A stretch of 64,000 nt of DNA. It comes from Bacillota bacterium. Lineage in GTDB: Bacteria > Bacillota > SHA-98 > Ch115 > JABLXJ01. The notes under the pieces were generated by a model. It did no database searches, was not told the DNA's origin, and was given only the letters and a program-made list of their open reading frames with translations. Both the position numbers and the translations under genes were made by a program. Shown here one piece after another: positions 17,105 to 24,792 of this stretch (the first letter of the stretch is position 1; each line of letters starts with the position of its first letter). The stretch is taken from the NCBI GenBank assembly GCA_013178125.1, contig JABLXJ010000011.1, forward strand, positions 1 to 64,000, in the 5' to 3' direction.

Positions 17105-18178
17105 ATGGTGGAGGCAAAGGTTACGCAAAAAGATGCTGTAACCGGAGGAGTATATAGATTCTCCGCAGGCCCATGGAACATCCACGAGGGGGCGGATCCC
17201 TTTGGCCCTGCGGTTAGAGAGCCCTTCACATTTGAGGAGAAGATAAGGTTCTTAAAGGATTTAGGCTTCGATGGCGTCCAGTTTCATGATGATGACGCGG
17301 TTCCCGGGCTTGCTAGCATGTCCACCTCTGAAATACTGGCGCGCGCCCGGCAGGTTAAAAAGCTATTAGATGATGCCGGTCTTGTAGCGGAGTTCGTGGC
17401 CCCAAGGCTTTGGGAGGCGAGGGAGTTCGTAGATGGGGCTTATACTGCGAATGATCCTAAGGTGAGGGAGCTAGCCATGAATCGTTCTCTTACGGCAGTA
17501 GATATAGCCCGGGAGCTCGGGACGAGAAATATCGTTCTCTGGCTTGCAAGGGAAGGTACCTATATCAGGGAAGCTAAGTCGTCCAGGAGATCAGTGAAGT
17601 ACATCCTTGATGCGATAAACAGGATGCTTGAGCATGATAAGGAAATCCGGATTCTCATTGAACCTAAGCCAAATGAGCCTATGGATCACGCGTATATTCC
17701 CACTATAGGTCATGCCCTGGCCCTTGCATACATGAGTGCCGACCCAGCTAGGGTCGGGGGTCTAATTGAGAGCGCTCATACTATCCTCGCGGGTCTTGAC
17801 CCTTCCGATGAGATGGGGTATGCCCTGGCTCATGGTAAGCTTTGGAGCGTCCACCTAAACGGGCAGAACGGGTTGAAGTACGACCAGGATAAGTCCTTTG
17901 GCAGCGATAACCTGAGGGTAGCGTTTAACCAGGTCCGTGTCTTGGATGAGAATGGGTACGGCAGAAACGGTGAGTTTGTGGGCCTTGACGTGAAAGTGAT
18001 GAGGACTCAACCCAGGGACATGTCTACCAAGCACCTTGCCAACAGCATAAGACTTTTCAAATATCTCCTTGAGAAAGTCAGAACTCTAGATCGAGACCTT
18101 GAACAGCGATTAATAGCTACCAGGGATTACGAGGAACTAGATCTCTACATGAATGAACACCTCCTAGGGGTGCGCTAA
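17105..18178 (+). CDS. Xylose-isomerase-like sugar isomerase with altered metal site
   Basis: A 357-residue TIM barrel that aligns along its length with Actinobacterial-type xylose isomerases, which convert aldoses to ketoses with two divalent metals. Seen: catalytic His61 in FHDDD, Trp146, Glu186 and Lys188 in EPKPNEP, Glu222 and His225, Asp260 and Asp262 in KYDQD, Asp295. Two changes stand out. The metal ligand Asp of the usual HIDLNGQ is His250 (SVHLNGQ), and WGGREG reads WLAREG. A His at that place recalls the Glu/Asp/His/Asp site of rhamnose isomerases. Substrate probably not xylose. ATG 17105 follows GGGAGATGGG. Confidence 0.82.
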   Translation: MVEAKVTQKDAVTGGVYRFSAGPWNIHEGADPFGPAVREPFTFEEKIRFLKDLGFDGVQFHDDDAVPGLASMSTSEILARARQVKKLLDDAGLVAEFVAPRLWEAREFVDGAYTANDPKVRELAMNRSLTAVDIARELGTRNIVLWLAREGTYIREAKSSRRSVKYILDAINRMLEHDKEIRILIEPKPNEPMDHAYIPTIGHALALAYMSADPARVGGLIESAHTILAGLDPSDEMGYALAHGKLWSVHLNGQNGLKYDQDKSFGSDNLRVAFNQVRVLDENGYGRNGEFVGLDVKVMRTQPRDMSTKHLANSIRLFKYLLEKVRTLDRDLEQRLIATRDYEELDLYMNEHLLGVR

Positions 18179-18430
18179 ACTCTAGGTTGTCAATTGGTCT
18201 ACTGGGTAATATCGCGTGTGGATATTCATTCTAAGAATCGGGGGAGCATTAGAGGCTACTGCCCACTATTTTAAGCGCCGCTAGACATGGAAAGTGAAGG
18301 AGGGTATAGTGACTCGGTCATTCTGGGCTACTGAGAACACCATATGTAGCTTCGAATAGAAGCATCGCGGACCAACAAAATTGCTTGGTGAAAAAGGGTT
18401 GTAGATGTGAATAATAGGGGGATTTTGGGG

Positions 18431-19738
18431 ATGGCACGTCCTAAGATTGGTCTCGCGACGATAGTGAATCCGTTTGAAGTCGGCGCTGAGAGAGCTAGTG
18501 ATATCCAGGCTGAAGGTTCAATGCGGATAAGTAAGCTTCCTGCTGACCTGGTTGTGGCTTCCGCCATCGTAGAGGATGAGAATAGTGCGTGGCAGGTTGC
18601 TGAAGAGTTAAGATGTTCCGATATCGACGTTCTATGCGTTCTGGTCGGGACCTGGAGCGAGGATCACCTAGTCCTCGAGATTCTTGAGCGGCTCAGGGTG
18701 CCTCTTGTAACCTGGGCAATGCCGGGGATTCATACCGGGTCATTGTCCGGCTCTCAGCAAATCTGCTCGGTCTTAAATGAACTTGGATTCCCATATAAGT
18801 TTATCTACGGCAAGCTTTCGGATTCCCATGCGTATAATTCTCTAATGGTGTACGCCAGGGCCGTCGCGCTGAGGAATCGATTGCGTCTAGCTCGTTTTGG
18901 GCTTATTGGGACGCATGTGAAGGGAATGACCGAGGTTACATTCGATGAAATTGAGCTAAAAGCGCTTTTCGGATGCTCGGTGGTTTCAGCGAATGTTCAG
19001 GACCTTGAGCAATGGACACAGGAGATATCTATGGATGATGCGACCTCCATATGGGAGGGAGTTAAGGGTCGGGTTGGAAGTGTGAACGTGGATGATGAGG
19101 AAGGGTTGGCATCTTGCAGAGTATACCTTGGTCTCAAGAAGTTTGCTGAAAAGGAGCACCTGGCCGGGTTGGCCATCCAATGCTACCCGACCCTTATGGG
19201 CAAGGTTTGCCTGGCTTATTCTCTCCTCAGTGAGGAGGGAATCGTAGCTGGATGTGAAGGTGATATGAATTCGACTGTGGCCATGTATATGTTACATATG
19301 CTGACAGGTCAGCCTGTGCATAACACGGATCTACTAGCTGTAGATGAAAAGGAGCATACTATGGTCCTGTCACACTGCGGGTCAGGCGGATTCTCTTTAG
19401 CTTATCGACCTGATGACATCACACTCGGCCCTGTTAGATTGGCCGAAAGTGGCCTATGTGTCCTATTCCCTGCGAAGCCCGGGCCTGTTACCATGGTAAA
19501 TCTCATCGGCCGCCGGGGGACATACCGGATGTGTACACTTTGTAGTCAGGCGCTTCCTACCCACATGGTGTTTCCGGGTAACCCTATTAAGGTACGAAGC
19601 CCTATGAATATAGGAGATCTCCTTGATAAAATAGCGAGTTATGGTTTCGGTCACCACTGGATGATTGGATATGGTCATGTGGGAAATGAGCTGAAGGAAC
19701 TGAGTAGGCTTCTGAAGATCACATACATCAGTTATTGA
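18431..19738 (+). CDS. L-fucose/L-arabinose isomerase-fold protein (1 of 3)
   Basis: A ~435-residue protein of the fucose/arabinose isomerase superfamily, enzymes that interconvert aldoses and ketoses with Mn2+. The C-terminal half carries AIQCYPTLMGKVCLAYSLLSEEGIVAGCEGD, a long conserved region whose CEGD glutamate/aspartate pair is typical, then LTGQPVHNTD and LSHCGSGG. It is shorter than FucI (about 590) and closer to the broad uncharacterised family. An alternative GTG start at 18407 exists; ATG 18431 follows AGGGGG. It probably acts with the preceding isomerase-like enzyme on the same imported compound. Confidence 0.78.
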   Translation: MARPKIGLATIVNPFEVGAERASDIQAEGSMRISKLPADLVVASAIVEDENSAWQVAEELRCSDIDVLCVLVGTWSEDHLVLEILERLRVPLVTWAMPGIHTGSLSGSQQICSVLNELGFPYKFIYGKLSDSHAYNSLMVYARAVALRNRLRLARFGLIGTHVKGMTEVTFDEIELKALFGCSVVSANVQDLEQWTQEISMDDATSIWEGVKGRVGSVNVDDEEGLASCRVYLGLKKFAEKEHLAGLAIQCYPTLMGKVCLAYSLLSEEGIVAGCEGDMNSTVAMYMLHMLTGQPVHNTDLLAVDEKEHTMVLSHCGSGGFSLAYRPDDITLGPVRLAESGLCVLFPAKPGPVTMVNLIGRRGTYRMCTLCSQALPTHMVFPGNPIKVRSPMNIGDLLDKIASYGFGHHWMIGYGHVGNELKELSRLLKITYISY

Positions 19739-19741
19739 TGT

Positions 19742-19784
19742 CGACCGCATAGTTCTACCGAGTTTGGTCTCGGCTGGTCTTTTT
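19742..19784 (+). terminator. Probable rho-independent terminator
   Basis: CCGAG (19758-19762) pairs with CTCGG across a TTTGGT loop, and GACC upstream can pair with the GGTC before a T5 run (19780-19784). It lies four bases after the fucose-isomerase-fold gene. Confidence 0.45.
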
Positions 19785-19956
19785 ATAGTGACAGGAGAGG
19801 AGAAGTGGGAGCCACTCCTTCCTGTTTCAAAATGGGTGCTTAGTAGGGGTTCATGTATGGAAATTGCATCAATTAGTTGCTTGCTCTTGCTTTACAAGGT
19901 TTATCAGGAGAGTAGTGAAGAATAAGATCAATTCTGGTTGGACGGAGGATGATTTT

Positions 19957-20667
19957 ATGCGTGTACTAGCTGTGGGTGCTCATCCGGATGACCTAGAGCT
20001 TTTCTGTGGGGGGACCCTCGCCAAATATGCACAACGGGGTGACGAAGTGTTCATGGCTATTGCCACCAATGGCGAAGCGGGTTCCGCGGTTCACGGGAAA
20101 CAAGAGATTGCCAATATACGATATAGGGAAGCCAAAGAAAGCGCGGCGGTAATTGGTGCAACCCTTATCTGGATGGGATATCCGGATGAATTTCTCTTCA
20201 GTAATGAGGAGACTAGATTAAGGTTTATAGATTTGATCCGCGAAGTCAAACCGGATGTAATTTTTGGGCACTACCCCGAAGATCTATATAATCCTGATCA
20301 TTCGACTGCTGGCCAAATTCTTAACGATGTAGCTATTATGGTCACCGTTCCTAACATAAAGACAGGGCATCCACCCTGTGATAAGATTGTTCCGATGTAT
20401 TTCACTGAGTCTCATTGCGGGGTAAATTTCCTTCCTGACGAGTACGTTGATATTTCATCTACCATCGAGATCAAGAAGACCATGATGAGCAAGCACCAAA
20501 GCCAAGTTGCTTGGCTAGAGAATCAATATGATATGACTCCTCTCGATTTTATCGAGATTACCGGGCGATATCGCGGCCTGCAAGCTGGCGTTAAATATGC
20601 CGAAGTATTCAAGCGTGTCCGTGCATGGCCACGTGAATTCCCTGGTAGTCTACTTCCGCATGATTAA
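19957..20667 (+). CDS. PIG-L family deacetylase
   Basis: A 236-residue zinc-dependent N-acetyl-sugar deacetylase. The hallmark AHPDDLELFCGG motif is at residues ~8-19, and a later His region HYPEDLYNPDHS completes the zinc site. Relatives remove acetyl groups from GlcNAc-containing lipids, mycothiol/bacillithiol precursors or chitobiose. ATG 19957 follows GGAGG and starts directly at the first strand; an open frame from 19864 has no site. Its presence with a creatininase-family hydrolase suggests an N-acylated sugar as pathway substrate. No signal peptide is seen, so it acts in the cytoplasm. Confidence 0.87.
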   Translation: MRVLAVGAHPDDLELFCGGTLAKYAQRGDEVFMAIATNGEAGSAVHGKQEIANIRYREAKESAAVIGATLIWMGYPDEFLFSNEETRLRFIDLIREVKPDVIFGHYPEDLYNPDHSTAGQILNDVAIMVTVPNIKTGHPPCDKIVPMYFTESHCGVNFLPDEYVDISSTIEIKKTMMSKHQSQVAWLENQYDMTPLDFIEITGRYRGLQAGVKYAEVFKRVRAWPREFPGSLLPHD

Positions 20668-20735
20668 CTTGGTTATAGATTGTGGGTGGGTTAGGACATT
20701 GAAGGAGAATTTTTAAAGGAGGCGAACCGAAGCGT

Positions 20736-20777
20736 GTGAATGTTCTAGAAAAGATTATTGTAGCCCATAAGATGTGA
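20736..20777 (+). pseudogene. Thirteen-codon reading frame behind a full Shine-Dalgarno site
   Basis: AAAGGAGG (20715-20722) precedes GTG 20736, which opens only 13 codons (VNVLEKIIVAHKM) before TGA. The peptide looks like the start of a longer enzyme and sits in a stretch of decayed genes, so it is probably the surviving front end of a lost gene. A leader peptide is the alternative. Confidence 0.3.
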
Positions 20778-20843
20778 ACTATCTCTATTATTTCTCATGT
20801 ATAAATCTAGAGGCGGAGTAACTAACTGCTAGAGGGCAGGAAG

Positions 20844-20876
20844 AAAAAAGGCCGGAAACAGCTATGGTCTTTTTTA
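20844..20876 (+). terminator. Probable bidirectional terminator hairpin
   Basis: AAAAAAGGCC (20844-20853) pairs with GGTCTTTTTT (20866-20875), with one G-U pair and a 12-base loop. A-stem/T-tail symmetry is typical of a terminator working in either direction. It lies just before the truncated gene at 20896. Confidence 0.5.
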
Positions 20877-20895
20877 ATGATGGGGTGAGGGGGCC

Positions 20896-21234
20896 ATGAG
20901 TGTAAGGGTTGATTTTAAGCGAAGTCACTGGGGATTTCAAGTATTAATGGTTGAGAATGAAATATTCCGGGTGACGATTTTCCTAGAGGTTGGAGGGAAA
21001 ATTTGGGATTTATATTATAAACCTGCAGGTTGTAATTTCCTCTGGCATAACCCTCGTGTGGAGCTACGGAGGGTGACATCTAGCGCGAATTTTGATGATG
21101 TTTGGCCCGGAGGGTGGGATGAAGTCTTCCCTAATGATTCACCTGATAGGTCTCAGGGAGAGGATTATCCAGATCATGGTGAACTATAAGTCAAGGTGTA
21201 TCCCGGTGGGAATATCGAGGTCGATCTCCGGGGG
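20896..21234 (+). pseudogene. Truncated sugar-mutarotase-like gene with internal deletion
   Basis: The frame 20896-21189 encodes 97 residues that look like the N-terminal beta-sandwich strands of a galactose-mutarotase-like protein (VEVGGKIWDLYY, then a GGWDEVFPND segment and PDHGEL). It stops at TAA 21187-21189. The next codons, to 21234, read as a short beta strand (VYPGGNIEVDL) before another stop, like the last strand of the same domain. The middle and most of the catalytic half are missing, so this is probably a decayed gene rather than a functional protein. Confidence 0.5.
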
Positions 21235-21397
21235 TAAAATTATTATAGCTTGAGCCATATCTTATAGAAGGAGAAGTCACGCTAATAGCGAATTATTGTG
21301 ATTAGGAATGTTCCAGGAACGTTTCCATGAGGTAGGACCCGATGCTATAAAAGTAATATAGGCAAAGAGAATCTGAGATAAGGAGAATCATAGCAGC

Positions 21398-22504
21398 GTG
21401 GGCGATAGAAACATTACGATCAAAGACGTAGCCAGGATGGCAAAAGTAAGCAAATCTACAGTATCCAGGGTTGTAAATAACCAGGGTGGGGTCAAGTCTG
21501 AGACCGAAAAAGCAGTTTGGGAGGCCGTGAGGCGACTTGGATATAAACCGAACATAGCTGCCCAGCGTCTGGTGCGCGGGGAAAATGGACCTGGCCCCAC
21601 GCAGGAACCTAATAGTGTGGCCTTGTTGCTTAGTAGCGATGCGCATTTCTATGGGGTTCATTTCTTTAGTGAGCTAATCAACGCAACTACGAACATTTTA
21701 TCGGAGAAAGGTTTACATTTCTACATCCTCAAAATTAATAGAGAGCAGGACCCTGAGCTTATAATCCGCAGACTAACTGAGGTAAACACTCTTGGTGTAC
21801 TGAAGATGAGTCTCGCCGCCCCTGAGAGAGAGTTTGTAGAAGGAGTTCTCGCCAGGGAGTTCCCAGTTGTAGTCGTGGATCACCTCGCATCGGAGCTTGA
21901 GGTCAATTGCGTCTGCCCAGATTATTATCATGGAGCATATGAGATGACCCGGTACCTCATAGGGCTTGGGCATCAGCGGATAGGGGTAATAGCGGGGCCA
22001 AAAGGGGAAATCGAGGGTTCTTTTGGGGCAAACGCCCTAAGGGGTTACCAGAGGGCGCTCGAGGATGCAGGTCTAGACTTTGACGAGGGGATCATAGTGC
22101 ACGGGGATTACCGCGCCGTAGGTGGCCATGACGCTATGATGAAGCTCATTCAAATGGATGAAAGACCTACAGCAGTCTTCGTATTGGGCGATGAGGTCGC
22201 TGTGGGTGCCATCCAAGCCGTAGCAAAGAGCGGTCTCAGCATCCCGGACGATATATCCATAGCTGGCTTCGATGACCTCGAGATATCCGAGGATTTGCAT
22301 CCTGCGCTTACTACAGTCCACGTACCCAAGAAAGAGCTCGGCAATATAGCTGTGAATCGATTGATCGCCATTTCCCGCGGCGACGACGATCTTCCCCTTA
22401 AAATAATCCTCCCGACTCGGGTTGTTGTCCGGGATTCTTGCCGGGCTCTTGACCAACGCGGGAGGGGCTCCAGTGAAAGGGAATCTGTCTCGGCCATGGC
22501 GTAA
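21398..22504 (+). CDS. LacI-family transcriptional regulator
   Basis: A 368-residue repressor. The N-terminal helix-turn-helix (ITIKDVARMAKVSKSTVSRVVN, given in parts: ITIKDVARM and SKSTVSRVVN) is followed by the hinge GYKPNIAAQRL and a periplasmic-binding-protein-like sensor (GLGHQRIGVIAG, PTAVFVLGDEVAVGA, IAGFDDLEIS). It should bind a sugar or sugar-like inducer. GTG 21398 follows AAGGAG. A 12-bp perfect palindrome with a central CG, the usual LacI-family operator form, lies 25 bases after its stop codon, upstream of the DegT-Hyi-MttB genes that it presumably controls. Confidence 0.92.
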   Translation: MGDRNITIKDVARMAKVSKSTVSRVVNNQGGVKSETEKAVWEAVRRLGYKPNIAAQRLVRGENGPGPTQEPNSVALLLSSDAHFYGVHFFSELINATTNILSEKGLHFYILKINREQDPELIIRRLTEVNTLGVLKMSLAAPEREFVEGVLAREFPVVVVDHLASELEVNCVCPDYYHGAYEMTRYLIGLGHQRIGVIAGPKGEIEGSFGANALRGYQRALEDAGLDFDEGIIVHGDYRAVGGHDAMMKLIQMDERPTAVFVLGDEVAVGAIQAVAKSGLSIPDDISIAGFDDLEISEDLHPALTTVHVPKKELGNIAVNRLIAISRGDDDLPLKIILPTRVVVRDSCRALDQRGRGSSERESVSAMA

Positions 22505-22505
22505 A

Positions 22506-22529
22506 TGATCACCTTACTAGAGGTGATCA
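22506..22529 (+). promoter_or_regulatory. Inverted repeat after the LacI gene
   Basis: TGATCACCT (22506-22514) and its exact complement (22521-22529) flank a 6-base spacer. It abuts the palindrome at 22529-22540. There is no T run after it, so it may be a protein-binding site or an inefficient terminator. Confidence 0.5.
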
Positions 22530-22540
22530 GAAGCGCTTCT
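22529..22540 (+). promoter_or_regulatory. LacI-family operator palindrome
   Basis: AGAAGCGCTTCT is a perfect 12-bp palindrome with a central CG step, matching the form of LacI/PurR/CcpA-type sites. It lies between the LacI gene and the -35 box of the next operon. Confidence 0.75.
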
Positions 22541-22546
22541 CAAAAC

Positions 22547-22575
22547 TTAACAAACTCTTATACTGGAATTATATA
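22547..22575 (+). promoter_or_regulatory. Probable promoter of the DegT-Hyi-MttB operon
   Basis: TTAACA (22547-22552, five of six -35 matches) is followed after 17 bases by TATATA (22570-22575). The LacI-type palindrome lies seven bases upstream of the -35 box, well placed for repression. Confidence 0.5.
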
Positions 22576-22613
22576 ACAATAAAATATAACAATAAAACTT
22601 GGAGGGATTCCAA

Positions 22614-23879
22614 ATGTCAAAGAATGATGTCACAACGGTAAAAGGTGCACCAATCCATGGGCAAGATGTCTTCCCTGGAGGAGAAAATATAGGGGAGGAA
22701 GAGAAGCGCGCGGTAGTCGAGGTCATTGAGAGTAAATCCTTGTTCCGCTATTACGGACTGAACCTTCTCAACAAGGTAAAAGAGTTTGAGCAAGAGTTCG
22801 CCAAGACCATGGGAGTAAAATACGCGCTCGGCGTAAGTTCAGGCACCGGTGCCCTCTATGTGGCCATGAACGCCCTCGGGATAGGGCCTGGCGATGAAGT
22901 CATCGTTCCGGGCTATACGTTCATAGCGTCTATGGAGGTCATACCGGCGGTTAAGGCGATCCCGGTTATTTGCGACATAAATGAATCCCTAAATCTGGAT
23001 CCCGAGGAGTTCGAGCGACGAATAACCCCGAGAACCAAGGCTGTAGTCGTTGTTCACATGCGCGGAATACCGGCCGACATGGATCCCATTCTTGAGATCG
23101 CAAGACGACACAACATTAAAGTTCTCGAAGATTGTGCCCAGGCTACGGGAGCAAGCTATAAAGGCAAGCGGGTTGGCTCAATGGGGGATATAGCAGCCTT
23201 TAGCCTCCAGTACCACAAGATCATCACCTCGGGCGAGGGCGGGGTCGTAGCTACTAACGACTTTGATCTCTACAAGCGCGCTATCCGCTTCCATGACCAC
23301 GGATACATGCGATTTGAGGAATATGGCAGCGAAGAGCAGGTCAATGAACCCCTCTATCTCGGCTTGAATTTTAGGATGAGCGAGCTCGTAGGCGCGCTCG
23401 CCCTGGCTCAACTACGCAAGCTCGATTCCATACTTACTGCCCTCCGTAGAAATAAAGCTAAGATTATGGATGGTATCCGAGATATCAGGGGTATAACCTT
23501 CCGCAAGATCCCGGATCCATCCGGAGAGGCTGGATCGACGATAGTGTTCTTTACCGATTCGGCAGAGAAGACGGCTCGATTTGCCGAGATGCTAAACGCC
23601 AAGAAGGTGGCTGCTTTCATTCCTTACTACAGCGGCCCACATGTTTATGCACACTGGAGACAGCTCCTAGAAAAAGCTGTCATCCATAACACCGTCAAGT
23701 GCCCGTTCGAAGGGTGTCCTCACAACAAGAGCGATGTGAAATATGAGGTCGGGATGCTGCCGAAAACGGACGACATCCTCAAGCGGGCGATCCATATCGA
23801 CGTATCTCCATTCTTAACGGACGAGGCAGCAGACCAGATCATATCCGCGATACGGAGCACAGCAGAGGCTGTCCTTTAA
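22614..23879 (+). CDS. DegT/DnrJ/EryC1-family aminotransferase
   Basis: A 421-residue PLP aminotransferase of the sugar/cyclitol type. It shows the SSGTGALYVAMNALGIGPGDEVI region, the PLP-stacking EDCAQATGASYKG segment and the Schiff-base lysine in QYHKIITSGEGGV. Members aminate keto-sugars or inosose intermediates using Glu or Gln. A Cys-rich stretch near residue 368 (CPFEGCPHN) is unusual and also seen in some inosose-type relatives. ATG 22614 follows GGAGGG by 8 bases; TTG 22599 overlaps the binding site. First gene of a three-gene operon with an isomerase-like and an MttB-like protein. Confidence 0.87.
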   Translation: MSKNDVTTVKGAPIHGQDVFPGGENIGEEEKRAVVEVIESKSLFRYYGLNLLNKVKEFEQEFAKTMGVKYALGVSSGTGALYVAMNALGIGPGDEVIVPGYTFIASMEVIPAVKAIPVICDINESLNLDPEEFERRITPRTKAVVVVHMRGIPADMDPILEIARRHNIKVLEDCAQATGASYKGKRVGSMGDIAAFSLQYHKIITSGEGGVVATNDFDLYKRAIRFHDHGYMRFEEYGSEEQVNEPLYLGLNFRMSELVGALALAQLRKLDSILTALRRNKAKIMDGIRDIRGITFRKIPDPSGEAGSTIVFFTDSAEKTARFAEMLNAKKVAAFIPYYSGPHVYAHWRQLLEKAVIHNTVKCPFEGCPHNKSDVKYEVGMLPKTDDILKRAIHIDVSPFLTDEAADQIISAIRSTAEAVL

Positions 23880-23966
23880 TCAACTTTAATTAACTCTGCC
23901 TCGATATCCTAATTGATAATACTCTAAATAACAAATAACGCATATCCCAAATGGGGGGTCATAGCG

Positions 23967-24761
23967 GTGAAACTTTCGGCATGTATAGAGATGCTTTATA
24001 CAGAGTTCCCTTTTGAGGAGAGGATCGTAAGGGCAGCTGAAGATGGGTTTGAGGCTATCGAGTTCTGGGATTGGGAAAACAAGAACCTCGGGATGGTAAC
24101 CGAAAGGGCGATGGCCGCTGGGGTTGAGATCGCCTGTTTTCAAGGGAATCGCGTAGGCTACCTGACATACCCATCCGCGAGGGAGCGAACCATAGCAGAT
24201 GTGAGAAAATCGATTGCCAAGGCAAAGGAGAGCGGGGTGAGGAGGTTGATACTCCTCACGGACGAGCTTGGCGAAGACCGGTGCGTGAGGCCTTTCGGGC
24301 CCTCGCGCCCGGAGGATGAGCGATGGGAGAGCAAGTGGGAGAGCGTGCTCGAGGGTGCCAGGATCCTCGCGAAAATAGCAGAAGATGAGGGCGTGATACT
24401 CCTCCTGGAGGCCTTGAATACAAAGGTGGATCATAAAGGCTACTTCCTCGATCACTCCGGGCCTGGTTTCCAGATCATCAAGGAGGTCGGGAGTCCCAAT
24501 CTCCGCTTGTTATTTGATATATATCATATGCAGGTAATGGAGGGTAATCTAATATCAACTATCCGAGAGAATATTGAGCTCATAGGGCATATTCACGTCG
24601 CTGACGTCCCGGGTCGGCATGAACCTGGCACTGGTGAGATCAACTACAAGAATGTATTCTCAGCCATAGAGGAGTCGGGATATGCCGGTTTCGTTGGCAT
24701 GGAGTTTCAGCCAGCATCCGGCACCCACATAGCTATTACTTCGCTAAAGAAACTATTGTGA
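23967..24761 (+). CDS. Hydroxypyruvate-isomerase-like TIM-barrel protein
   Basis: A 264-residue xylose-isomerase-like AP-endonuclease-2-fold protein, closest to the Hyi/OtnI group that isomerises hydroxypyruvate or 2-oxo-tetronates. The metal ligands appear in LLEALNTKVDHKGYFL (Glu), LLFDIYHMQ (Asp, His), IGHIHVADVPGRHEPGTG (His) and VGMEFQP (Glu). The full ADVPGRHEPGTGEINY motif is characteristic. GTG 23967 follows a GGGGGG tract. It probably works on the same carbon skeleton as the aminotransferase before it. True substrate unknown. Confidence 0.82.
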   Translation: MKLSACIEMLYTEFPFEERIVRAAEDGFEAIEFWDWENKNLGMVTERAMAAGVEIACFQGNRVGYLTYPSARERTIADVRKSIAKAKESGVRRLILLTDELGEDRCVRPFGPSRPEDERWESKWESVLEGARILAKIAEDEGVILLLEALNTKVDHKGYFLDHSGPGFQIIKEVGSPNLRLLFDIYHMQVMEGNLISTIRENIELIGHIHVADVPGRHEPGTGEINYKNVFSAIEESGYAGFVGMEFQPASGTHIAITSLKKLL

Positions 24762-24792
24762 AATATATAGGCTGCCGTAAGGAGGGCATCAT

